A stretch of 47,066 nt of DNA from Atopobiaceae bacterium (GTDB taxonomy: Bacteria; Actinomycetota; Coriobacteriia; Coriobacteriales; Atopobiaceae). The position numbers were made by a program, and so were the translations under genes. This document shows positions 1 through 8,200 of the stretch, in pieces; position 1 is the stretch's first letter, and the number at the start of each line of letters is the position of its first letter. The stretch spans positions 1 through 47,066 of the forward strand of contig CADFJN010000020.1 of assembly GCA_902834555.1 (NCBI GenBank), given 5' to 3'. Under the pieces are notes generated by a model. It did no database searches. It had not been told where the DNA came from and saw only the letters and a program-made list of their open reading frames with translations.

Positions 1-199
1 GTGAGTCTATGGGGATGGCCGCCTAGGCCGTCCAAGGAATCGTCCGCACCCCCTCTTAATGATACCCAAGCAATCCCAGCGTAAGGTAATGGCCGCGCCA
101 CTCCCCAAAACACACAAGTTAGATTATCCTAAAAGCTTGATTTGCATCCATTGCTGGCCGTGGACGCGGCCTGCGTTGCGTACCCCGAGGAGTGCGAGC
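1..199. other. Window edge and upstream region of the first gene
   Basis: No gene is supported in these 199 bases. Positions 30-53 hold a 24-base segment that recurs as an inverted copy at 47013-47036 with three mismatches. A Shine-Dalgarno-like gagg at about 187-190 precedes the ATG at 200. No convincing -35/-10 pair is visible. Confidence 0.5.
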
Positions 200-1120
200 A
201 TGCCCTCTCTGATAACGCATCACATCTTTGGTGAGGACGCGGCACAGCGTCTTCCCGAGGGCCTTGTCGACGGCGAGGAGGAACTTCTCGCCTTCCTTCT
301 GGGCAACGAGGGCCCGGATCCCTTCTTTGTGCGCTTTAGCACCATCCCGGCACGCGTTGCCGCGTGCCGTCACCTCGAGCATGACATGCACGCCAGCCAC
401 GTTACCGATGCGTTTTGCGACATCCGCTCCTCGGTGGGACACCTGCCCCTCGAGGACGAGCGCATTGGAAGGGCGTTTGCGCTGGGGCTTCTCGGCCACT
501 ACGTGCTTGACCGCACAGCACACCCCATGATCTACGCGCAGCAGTACGCGCTGCTGGAGCAGCCCGGCCTTTCCGACGCAACGCATGAGATCCACGCGAT
601 CATCGAGAGCGACATAGACTCCTGGATCCTCTGGGAGAAGCGCCACGTCACGGTGCTCGAGCACCACCCGGCTTCCGACCTCATGCGTACGGGGCGCATC
701 GACCGCGTGGGCGGAACGATCTTCTCGCAGGTGGCGCTTGCCATCTTTGGCCTCAACGTGGGACCTGAGGAGTACGGCGCTGCCGTGAGCGACTACCAGT
801 GGGTCTATCGCCGGATCGAGCCGGCGGGCTCGGCCAAGACGCGTCTCATTGGGGCGCTCGAGCGCCTGGCGCGGCCGCACTCCATGGCGGAGTCGTTTGC
901 CCACTGCGTGACGGAGTCTGACGAGTGCGCCTCGGCGAACCTCGAGCGCCGCGAGTGGACCAACCCCTTCACGGGCGAGAAGCGCCACGCGAGCTTTGCC
1001 GACCTGTTCGAGGAGGCGCTTGGGGCGTATCCGCAGCTGGCCGAGACATTCGTGCGCGGGGACAAGCAGCGCTTCGACGCCATTGTGGGCGGCCTCAACT
1101 ACGACGGCCGCCCGGTGTAG
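200..1120 (+). CDS. Zinc-dependent phospholipase C family protein
   Basis: A 306-aa protein resembling the zinc-dependent phospholipase C/S1-P1 nuclease-like family (PF00882), whose characterised members hydrolyse phospholipids with a three-zinc site. It opens MPSLITHHIFGED, a His-rich N-terminus typical of the family. Further candidate metal ligands sit in HLEHDMHASH and in LLGHYVLDRTAHP. The reading frame stays open upstream to 59, but the start at 200 is preferred because family similarity begins exactly there and a gagg ribosome site precedes it. There is no obvious signal peptide, so secretion is not supported, and many Coriobacteriia carry such cytoplasmic-looking homologues of unknown substrate. 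It converges on the alcohol dehydrogenase gene. Family assignment is fairly sure; enzymatic activity is inferred. Confidence 0.75.
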   Translation: MPSLITHHIFGEDAAQRLPEGLVDGEEELLAFLLGNEGPDPFFVRFSTIPARVAACRHLEHDMHASHVTDAFCDIRSSVGHLPLEDERIGRAFALGLLGHYVLDRTAHPMIYAQQYALLEQPGLSDATHEIHAIIESDIDSWILWEKRHVTVLEHHPASDLMRTGRIDRVGGTIFSQVALAIFGLNVGPEEYGAAVSDYQWVYRRIEPAGSAKTRLIGALERLARPHSMAESFAHCVTESDECASANLERREWTNPFTGEKRHASFADLFEEALGAYPQLAETFVRGDKQRFDAIVGGLNYDGRPV

Positions 1121-1184
1121 GAACGTGTGCCGCGCCAACGTCGACCGTGTCGGCTGCAGAAATGCTCCCCCCTCCCCTCTCCCA

Positions 1185-1262
1185 TTCTTTAGCGGAATGT
1201 GAGAATCTTCTCGACGTTTCCGCAGGTAGATTTTGGCGAGATTCTCAGATTCCGATAAAGAA
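1185..1262. repeat. Large inverted repeat between convergent genes
   Basis: Two 24-base arms (1185-1208 and 1239-1262) are reverse complements at 22 of 24 positions, separated by 30 bases. The left arm begins TTCTTTAGCGGAATG; the right arm ends CGATAAAGAA. The element lies between the convergent stops at 1120 and 1287, so a bidirectional terminator is the simplest reading. It lacks a strong U-run, and a MITE-like remnant is an alternative. Confidence 0.6.
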
Positions 1263-1286
1263 CGGGAGGCGGAGACGGAGGCGGGA

Positions 1287-2453
1287 CTACAGGCTCTCGC
1301 GGAAGATCTGCTCGACCTCACCGGTCGAAAGCTTGTGGTATCCGCCGTCCAGGATGATGGTCGCCTTCACCGCAGCGGGGATGAGTTCCTCGGTGAGGCC
1401 CAGCTCGCTCGCGTGGCGCACCACGCCAATCTCGTCCATCCAGGCACTCAGAGCCTCAAGGCCAGCCTCGGCAAGCTGCTGGGTTGTGCGGCCCTCGGCG
1501 GGCACGTCAAATACGCTGGTAGCAAAGCGCGCGAACTTCTCGACGCCATAAGGCATGACAAGGCGATAGTAGGGAAGCGCCACGGCGGAGAGGGTCATAC
1601 CGTGCGTGGCGTCAGTCACCGCACCGATGGCCTGGCCCAGCATGTGAACCTCCCAGTCGGTTGACTTGCCACAGGCGATGAGCGTGTTGAGCGCCCACGT
1701 ACACACCCAGCTGATGTTGGAGCGCGCCTCGTAGTTGGTGGGGTCCTTCACCGCGATGCGACTGGCGTGCACGAGGCTTCTCATGAGGCCCTCGGCAATA
1801 TAGTCGCTGGTGTTGTCGTCGGTACCCGAGAAGTACTGCTCCTGGATGTGGTTGAAGGCATCGAAGATGCCGGCCTTCATCTGGTAGTCGGGCACGGTGA
1901 AGGTGAGCTCGGGATTCACGATGGCAAACTTGGGCATCACGTTGGGACCAAACACATGGCCGATTTTGAGGCCTTCCTCGTGATTGGTAATCACTGAGCC
2001 AGCGTTCATCTCGGAGCCGGTGCCGCTCATGGTGAGCACATCGCCCACGGGGATAACCTTGCCAGTAGGCTGCTCCATGTGCAGATAGAGGTGCTCCCAG
2101 GGGTCGCCCTCGGTCCAAGCGGAGACCGAGACGCCCTTGGCGTAGTCGATGGTGGAGCCGCCGCCCACGGCCAGGATTAGGTCGACATCGTTCTCGCGAG
2201 CGACCTTGGCGCCCTCGCGAAGCTTGTCGGCGGTGGGGTTAGACATGACGCCGGGCACCTCGACCACGGTCTTGCCGGCGGCAGCGAGCGCTGCAATCAC
2301 CTTGTCGTACAACCCGCTGCGCTTGATGGAGCCGCCACCGTAGGTGAGGAGCACCTTGGGACCAAACTTGGTAAGCTCGCCGGGCAGGTCGTCCAGGGCG
2401 TTGGGGCCAAAGTGGACGCGGCAGGGGTTCTCGTACGTAAAGTTTCCGAGCAT
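1287..2453 (-). CDS. Iron-containing alcohol dehydrogenase (YqhD/BDH type)
   Basis: A 388-aa group III alcohol dehydrogenase, normal length for YqhD/butanol dehydrogenase enzymes that reduce aldehydes with NAD(P)H. The nucleotide-binding loop GGGS is at residues 39-42, with a second glycine-rich loop AVGGGST near 95-101. The metal ligands expected for the family are present: Asp198 and His202 in FDAFNH, His270 in VHMLGQ, and His284 in DATHG. The ATG has a good AGAGGAAC site 5 bases upstream. It lies 55 bases behind a flavodoxin gene on the same strand, so the two are probably cotranscribed from the MerR-type promoter at 3047-3077. That context suggests aldehyde or electrophile detoxification rather than bulk fermentation. 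Substrate is not determined by sequence. Confidence 0.9.
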   Translation of the reverse strand: MLGNFTYENPCRVHFGPNALDDLPGELTKFGPKVLLTYGGGSIKRSGLYDKVIAALAAAGKTVVEVPGVMSNPTADKLREGAKVARENDVDLILAVGGGSTIDYAKGVSVSAWTEGDPWEHLYLHMEQPTGKVIPVGDVLTMSGTGSEMNAGSVITNHEEGLKIGHVFGPNVMPKFAIVNPELTFTVPDYQMKAGIFDAFNHIQEQYFSGTDDNTSDYIAEGLMRSLVHASRIAVKDPTNYEARSNISWVCTWALNTLIACGKSTDWEVHMLGQAIGAVTDATHGMTLSAVALPYYRLVMPYGVEKFARFATSVFDVPAEGRTTQQLAEAGLEALSAWMDEIGVVRHASELGLTEELIPAAVKATIILDGGYHKLSTGEVEQIFRESL

Positions 2454-2508
2454 GATGGTTCCTCTCGTCTATTTGATATGGCTGGTATGGCGTTTGTGGC
2501 GGGTAGGC

Positions 2509-2988
2509 CTAGAGACCAAGGCCCCGGATCCAGGCCTCGAGCTCGCTGGTAGAGGGCCTGTCGTTCATCATGCGACCATCGAGCACGCGTGCCTGGGGGA
2601 CAAGGTCGCGGATCCTGCTTGCCGCACGAGAGATGCCGCTGCTTCCGCTTGTCGCAAAGGGAACCACGGTCTTGCCCGAAAGGTCACAGGCCTCAAGGAA
2701 CGTGTCGATGACGCGGGGTTCCACGTACCACCAGATGGGAAAGCCCACAAAGACTGCGTCGTACGAGGAGAGATCCGGTACGGCCTGGGCAAGGGCGGGA
2801 CGCGAAGAATCATCACCCATCTCGACAGACGACCTGCTCGAGGAGTTGTTCCAGTTGAGGTCCCGGCTGGAATAGGGCTGTGCGGGCGTAATGCGGTAAA
2901 GGTCTGCACCAGTGGCCTTGGCGAGGGACTTTGCAGCCCTCTCCGTTGTGCCAGTGGCACTGAAGTACGCAACTAATGACTTGTTCAT
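2509..2988 (-). CDS. Flavodoxin-family protein
   Basis: A 159-aa single-domain flavodoxin-like protein. The FMN phosphate loop is SATGTTE at residues 10-16, and an FMN-stacking segment VGFPIWWYVEP follows near the middle. Length and motifs match the flavodoxin_4-like group often found with aldo-keto reductases or iron alcohol dehydrogenases in stress operons. It probably passes electrons at low potential or acts as a quinone or nitro reductase; sequence does not decide. It is first in an operon with the alcohol dehydrogenase. An AAAGGA site lies 8 bases before the ATG and sits inside a weak inverted repeat (2980-3014). Confidence 0.85.
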   Translation of the reverse strand: MNKSLVAYFSATGTTERAAKSLAKATGADLYRITPAQPYSSRDLNWNNSSSRSSVEMGDDSSRPALAQAVPDLSSYDAVFVGFPIWWYVEPRVIDTFLEACDLSGKTVVPFATSGSSGISRAASRIRDLVPQARVLDGRMMNDRPSTSELEAWIRGLGL

Positions 2989-3046
2989 CGGGCATATCCT
3001 TTCTTGTGAACAAGGGGCTCATGGGGCGGAAGCGCCCTTGCGAGCT

Positions 3047-3077
3047 ATTCTGTGACCTGAAGTTAGGTTTAGGTCAA
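3047..3077 (-). promoter_or_regulatory. MerR-type promoter of the flavodoxin-adh operon
   Basis: On the minus strand a -35 box TTGACC (3072-3077) and a -10-like CAGAAT (3047-3052) are separated by 19 bases. That over-long spacer is diagnostic of MerR-family activated promoters. The spacer carries an imperfect dyad of the form ACCTnAA...TTnAGGT. The flavodoxin ATG is about 60 bases downstream. No merR gene lies in the window, so the regulator would act from elsewhere. Confidence 0.6.
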
Positions 3078-3326
3078 GCGGCATGTCGGTCCATCTTGGA
3101 AATTGTCAGCCGCCGAAAGGCAGCCCCTACGCCAAAAACAACGCCGGAGCGTGGGTTTAGAACGTACTTGCTGCGGCAACACGCCCCCGGCTCACAACGA
3201 CGCCCGAGCGAGTCTTTCCGACGCGATTCCGTACGAGACGAGCCCTCCGGCGTCGTTTTGACGTCAGAGGGCTCAAGTTAAACGCGATAAGTTGCCAACA
3301 TGAGACAAAGGGACTGTCCCTTTGTC
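3078..3326. other. Non-coding stretch with stem-loops
   Basis: Together with the flavodoxin leader this makes the 2989-3326 gap of 338 bases without a supported gene. It holds an imperfect hairpin at 3240-3274 (15-base arms, 13 pairs, GTTTT loop) of the CCTCCGGCG type seen elsewhere in the window, and the start of a 31-bp palindrome at 3300. Confidence 0.55.
3240..3274. repeat. Stem-loop of the CCTCCGGCG family
   Basis: Arms GAGCCCTCCGGCGTC (3240-3254) and GACGTCAGAGGGCTC (3260-3274) pair at 13 of 15 positions around a GTTTT loop. Related hairpins occur at 11351-11409, 24682-24716 and 40905-40935. Confidence 0.6.
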
Positions 3327-3330
3327 TCAT
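3300..3330. repeat. 31-bp perfect palindrome, copy 1
   Basis: Arms ATGAGACAAAGGGAC and GTCCCTTTGTCTCAT flank a single central T. The same element, in reverse complement, is at 46915-46945, and a 31-bp palindrome with the same GGGAC-GTCCC core is at 28839-28869. Read on the minus strand its ATGAGAC end supplies the TGA stop of the small gene at 3327-3656. It could act as a terminator; no long T-run follows. Confidence 0.85.
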
Positions 3331-3656
3331 AGCCACACGAGGGTGTTGGGGGGTGTGGGGTCCTCTCCCCCGTCGTCGGTGCTGCCTGCGGAGCCACCTG
3401 CGCCCGAGGGCCCGGTCCACTCGGACGACTCCTCAAGCCACGTCCTTGTGGGCTCGACCATATCGGGTGCATCCTTCTCGACGCCATCTTCCATCCAGAG
3501 GAGCTTGTCGGACTTGTCCTGCGCATCCCGAGAGGACCAGAACGGACCATCCCCAACGGCAAGGGCATCTGCCCGCCGGGCTCCTCCCCTTTTGAGCGAG
3601 AGATGCCTCTCTCGCATCTCGGTCATCCTGAGCGGTGCGGACAAGGCGTGTGACAT
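3327..3656 (-). CDS. Small hypothetical protein, 109 aa
   Basis: Not recognised. Translation from the ATG at 3656 gives a hydrophilic 109-aa protein that is basic in its first third and acidic afterwards, with a Gly/Ser/Pro-rich tail ending NTLVWL. It has no membrane segment and no cysteine pair. The case for a real gene is a near-ideal ribosome site, GGAGGA 6 bases before the ATG, and an uninterrupted frame ending exactly in the palindrome at 3300-3330. The first 30 codons contain an inverted repeat and may derive from a repeat element. It lies beyond the probable gltD terminator, so its own promoter is unclear. A shadow frame remains possible. Confidence 0.45.
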   Translation of the reverse strand: MSHALSAPLRMTEMRERHLSLKRGGARRADALAVGDGPFWSSRDAQDKSDKLLWMEDGVEKDAPDMVEPTRTWLEESSEWTGPSGAGGSAGSTDDGGEDPTPPNTLVWL

Positions 3657-3733
3657 GGCCTTTCCTCCAATCGGGAACGAGATGTGGAGCAGGCGGGTAG
3701 CGAGAAGCGCGCCAGGCAGCGGTCCCAAAAGCG

Positions 3734-3763
3734 CTCGGCCGGCCCCACGCGGAACCGGCCGAG
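3734..3763 (-). terminator. Probable terminator after gltD
   Basis: Minus-strand hairpin with perfect 9-base arms CTCGGCCGG/CCGGCCGAG, 12-base loop, followed by CGCTTTTGG. It starts about 10 bases past the gltD stop. Confidence 0.65.
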
Positions 3764-3771
3764 AAGCACCT

Positions 3772-5242
3772 CTAGAGCCCCAGCTCGCTGGCAACCTCGC
3801 CGGCGCAGGCAAGACCGTCGGAGATGGCGGCAACCACAAGCGACGAGCCAGAGCGCGCGTCACCGGCAGCAAAGACGGGCACCTTGCCCTCGCCCACGGT
3901 GCGGTGAGAGCCCGCGGCGGCTAGCTTGGGCCTCACGCCACCACGCACCTCCTCGGTCGTGACGCCCAGCGCGTCGTAGACCGAGGCCTCGGGACCGGTA
4001 AAGCCCATGGCGAGAAGGACCAGCTGCGCTGGAATCTCGCGCTCGGAGCCCTCGATGGGCTCGGGCTTGCCGCGTGACCAGTCAAGCGAGACCACGCGCA
4101 GGCCACGGACGCCGCCGTTCTCGTCCTCTAGCACCTCAAGCGTGTTTGTTGCCCAGCTACGCGGGTCTGCGCCCTGCACCAGCTCGGCCTCCACCTGGCC
4201 GTAGTCGGTCTTCTTGACGTTGGGCCACTCGGGCCACTGGTTGGAGGCCGTGCGAACCTCGGGCGGGGCCGGCAGGAACTCCAGCTGGTGGACGCTCTTT
4301 GCGTGCTGGCGCAGCGCCGTTGCAACGCAGTCGGTGCCGGTGTCGCCACCGCCGATAACCACCACGTCCTTGCCCTCGGCGCTCACCGCTGGCGTTTCCG
4401 CATGACCGTCGAGAAGCGCCTTGGTCTGTGCCGTGAGGTAGTCCACGGCAAAGACCACGTTAGGGTTGTCCGCACCGGGAACGCGCAGGCCGCGCGCCTG
4501 GGCTGCGCCTGCGGCCACAACCACGGCGTCGAAGCCCGCAAGCTCGGCCGCAACCTCGGGCGAGGTGGCGTCGGCACCGCAGTGGATCTCGATGCCGCTC
4601 TTCTCCATGAGGTCCAGCCTGCGCTCGACGACCTCCTTGGGAAGCTTCATGTTGGGAATGCCGTACATGAGAAGGCCGCCCGCACGGTCGTGGCGCTCGA
4701 AGAGCGTGACGCGCGCTCCGCGGCGCGCAAGCTCCCACGACGCCGCAAGGCCTGCGGGGCCAGAGCCCACGACAGCAACCCGGGGTGCGTCCTCGGCGGC
4801 AGGCGCAAGCGGCGCGGGACCGCCTGCAGCCCACTCGTGATCAGAGATTGCGCGCTCGTCGTCCTTGATGGTGGTGGGGTCATCCTCCAGACCCAGGTTG
4901 CATGCGGCCTCACACGGAGCGGGGCACACGCGGCTCGTGAACTCGGAGCGGGTTGGTGAGCGCCAGGCGCTCGGCGGCGTCGGTCCACATGTCACGCCAC
5001 ATGAGGTCATTCCACTCGGGTATCAGGTTGTGCAGCGGGCATCCCGAGCTGCGCGCCTTGCCAAACGAGAAGCCCGTCTGGCAGAACGCCACGCCACAGT
5101 ACATGCAGCGGCTGGCCTGCGCACGCTGGTCCTTCTCGTCCAGCGGCACGGCAAACTCGCCAAAGTCCTTGAGTGTCTCGGCTGCGGGCCTCTCGCCGTG
5201 GGCGACCCTTCCGAGGTCGATGTAAGCTCCGACCTTGCCCAT
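3772..5242 (-). CDS. gltD: Glutamate synthase small subunit, interrupted by a frameshift
   Basis: Beta subunit of NADPH-dependent glutamate synthase, which feeds electrons from NADPH through FAD and Fe-S centres to GltB. The N-terminal 100 codons (from ATG 5242) include the Fe-S cysteines in CMYCGVAFCQTG and GCPLHN, and end in ALTNPL. The rest continues in another frame from EFTSRVCPAPCEAACNLG. It includes the FAD loop VAVVGSGPAGLAA, the NADPH loop VVVIGGGDTGTDC and the C-terminal FAD-closing AAGDARSGSSLVV. The break is near 4945; removing one C from CTCC there, or adding two bases, restores about 489 aa, the family's normal length. Everything else is intact, so the lesion is recent or a sequencing error. 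It begins 4 bases after gltB, with a GGGAGGT site. Confidence 0.85.
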
Positions 5243-5246
5243 GGCA

Positions 5247-8200
5247 CTACCTCCCGTTCCTCATGGTCTCGAAGGCGATCTCGATCGCCTCGTCGTGGGT
5301 CTTGCCCGCGGCCTCGGCGGCCTCGGTGAGCTCGAGGGCAACCTCGTACTCGTGCGGGATGACTTTCACGAACCTGTCCTTGATGTCGTCGAACATGTAG
5401 AGCATCTTGATGCCGCGCGGGCTCTTGGTCCTTCTCGCGTGCTCCTCGATAAGGGAGCGGATGGTCTGGAAGTCGCGCTCGGTGGGGTGCTTGAGCTCAA
5501 CCATGTCGGTGTTGCAGCGGCTGGGAAGCGTACCGTACTCGTCGTAGACGAAGGCCACGCCGCCGCTCATGCCCGCGGCAAAGTTGATGCCAACCTCGCC
5601 CAGGATGAGGGCCATGCCGCCCGTCATGTACTCGCAGCCGTGGTTGCCCACGCCCTCGCACACGATGGTGGCGCCGGAGTTGCGCACGCCAAAGCGCTGG
5701 CCGGCCAGGCCGTTGATGAAGCCCTTGCCGCCCGTGGCGCCGTAGAAGGCCACGTTGCCAATGGAGACGTTCTCGTCGAACTTGTACGTGGCGCTGGGTG
5801 CGGGAGCAACCGTGAGGATGCCGCCCGAGAGGCCCTTGCCAAAGTAGTCGTTGGCGTCGCCGATCACGTTGATGGTGATGCCGGCCGGCAGGAAGGCGCC
5901 AAAGCTCTGGCCACCGGAGCCAACGCAGTCGATGGTGATGGAGCCCTCGGGGAGTCCCTCCGGGTGCGCACGCGTGACCTCGGAGCCGAGCATGGTGCCC
6001 ACGCAGCGGTTCACGTTGGCGATGTCAGCGTGGAAGTGCACCGGAGTGAGCGTGCGGCGCGCGGTCTCGGTGTAGGGCACAAAGAGCGTAGCGTCCAGCG
6101 TGCTCGAGAGCTCGTCTGCCGGACCCATCTCGGGCAGGAAGTGACGGGCAGCGGCACCAGGAACGCTCTTGCCAAACTCGTTGGTCATGCTTGCGAGGAC
6201 GGGCGAGAGGTCGATGGTGTTGGCCTTCCAGTTGCCCGGGACCTCCACCTGGCGCAGGCACTCGGGGTGGCCGACCATCTCCTGGACCGTGCGGAAGCCC
6301 AGCTCGGCCATGATGTGGCGCAGCTCCTCGGCCACCAGGTACATGAAGTTGACCACGTGCTCGGGCTTGCCGTGGAAGCGCTTGCGCAGCTCGCAGTTCT
6401 GCGTGGCAATGCCCATGGGGCAGGTGTCCGTCTGGCAGTCGCGCTGCATGAGGCAGCCTAGCGAGAGCAGCGCGGCCGTGCCAAAGTCAAAGACCTCGGC
6501 GCCGAGAAGCGCGGCCACGGCCACGTCGCGACCGTCCATGAGCTTGCCGTCTGCCTCCAGCTCCACGCGCGAGCGCAGGCCGTTCTTGAGCAGCGTCTGT
6601 TGGGTCTCGGCAAGGCCAAGCTCCAGCGGCAGGCCCGTGTGGTAGATGGAGTCACGCGGCGCGGCACCGGTACCGCCGTTGGCGCTCGAGATCAAGATCT
6701 TGTTCGCGCCACCCTTGGCAACGCCCGTGGCGATGGTGCCCACGCCCGCCTCGGAGACGAGCTTCACCGAGACTGTGGCCTTGGGGTTGGCGTTCTTGAG
6801 GTCAAAGATGAGCTCGGCCAGGTCCTCGATGGAGTAGATGTCGTGGTGCGGCGGGGGCGAGACAAGCCCCACGCCAGGCGTGGAGTTGCGAACCTTGGCG
6901 ATCCACGGCCAGACCTTGGTGCCGGGCAGGTGCCCGCCCTCACCGGGCTTGGCGCCCTGGGCCATCTTGATCTGGATCTCCTCGCCGGAGACCAGGTAGC
7001 GGCTCGTCACGCCAAAGCGCGCAGAGGCAACCTGCTTGACCTTGGAGTTTGCGGAGTCACCGTTGGCGAGAGTGGTCTCGCGGTCGGGGTTCTCGCCACC
7101 CTCGCCCGTGTTGGACTTGGCCCCAATGCGGTTCATGGCAATGGCAAGCGCGCGGTGCGCCTCGTCAGAGATGGCGCCAAAGCTCATGGCGCTTGTCTCG
7201 AAGCGCTTCACGATGGAGTCGGCGCTCTCGACCTCGTCCAGGGGCACGGGCCCTGAGGCCAGCGGCACAAACTCGAGGAGGTCGCGCAGCATGATGGCGC
7301 GTCCCTTGGGGTGGAGCGCCTTGGAGTACTCCGAGAAGAGCTCGGGGCTGTTCTCGCGCACGGCACGATGCAGCAGATAGATGACCTGCGGGGTGATGAT
7401 GTGCTCCTCGCCGCCAAGCGGGCGCCACTTGGTGATGCCGGAGCTTGCCAGCTGCGTGGGTGCGGGGGTCTTGAGCAGGGCCAGCGCCTCGTCATAGCGC
7501 TCGTTGCACTCGCGCTCTACGCCGTCCTCGTCGAGGCCGCCCACGCGCGAGACGGTGCCCGTGAAGCAGCGGTCAACAAATCCCTGGTCAAAGCCAACAA
7601 TCTCGAATATCTGCGCGGAGTGGTAGCCCTGCATCGTGGAGATGCCCATCTTGGACATGATCGAGGTGATGCCAGCGTTGATCGCGCGGTCATAGTTGGC
7701 GATGCCCTCCTCGGCGCTCACGCCCAGAGAGCCGCTCTCTGCCAGGGCGGTGATGCACGCGTGCGCCATGTAGGGGTAGATGCCCGAGGCGGAGTAGCCC
7801 ACGAGCGTGGCGTAGTCGTGCGGGGTGATGGCGTCGCCGCACTCCACCACGATGTCTGCCTTCATGCGGATGCCGGTGCGGATCATGTGGTTGTGAACAG
7901 CCGAGACCGAGAGCAGCGACGGGATGGGCACCTGGCCCTCGCCCGCGCGGTCGGAGATGACCACCACGTTGGCGCCTGCGCGCACGGCCTTCTCGACGCC
8001 CTCGCACAGGGACTCGAGCGCCGCCTTAAGCGCGCCCTCCCCCGCCTCGCGCGGATAGGTGGCCGAGAAGCACGCGACATGGAAGCCCTGGCGGTCAAGC
8101 GAGGCGATGCGCTGGAACTCGTCTTTGGTGAGGATGGGGTCGTCCAGGCGCAGGAGCTGGCAGTTCTTGCGGGAGTCCTCGAGCATGTTGCCGTGGTTGC

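Noticed and set aside
3322..3924. A 200-codon plus-strand frame
   Set aside because: It opposes the better-supported minus-strand 109-aa gene and the gltD end, is Ser/Pro/Arg-rich and has no ribosome site.
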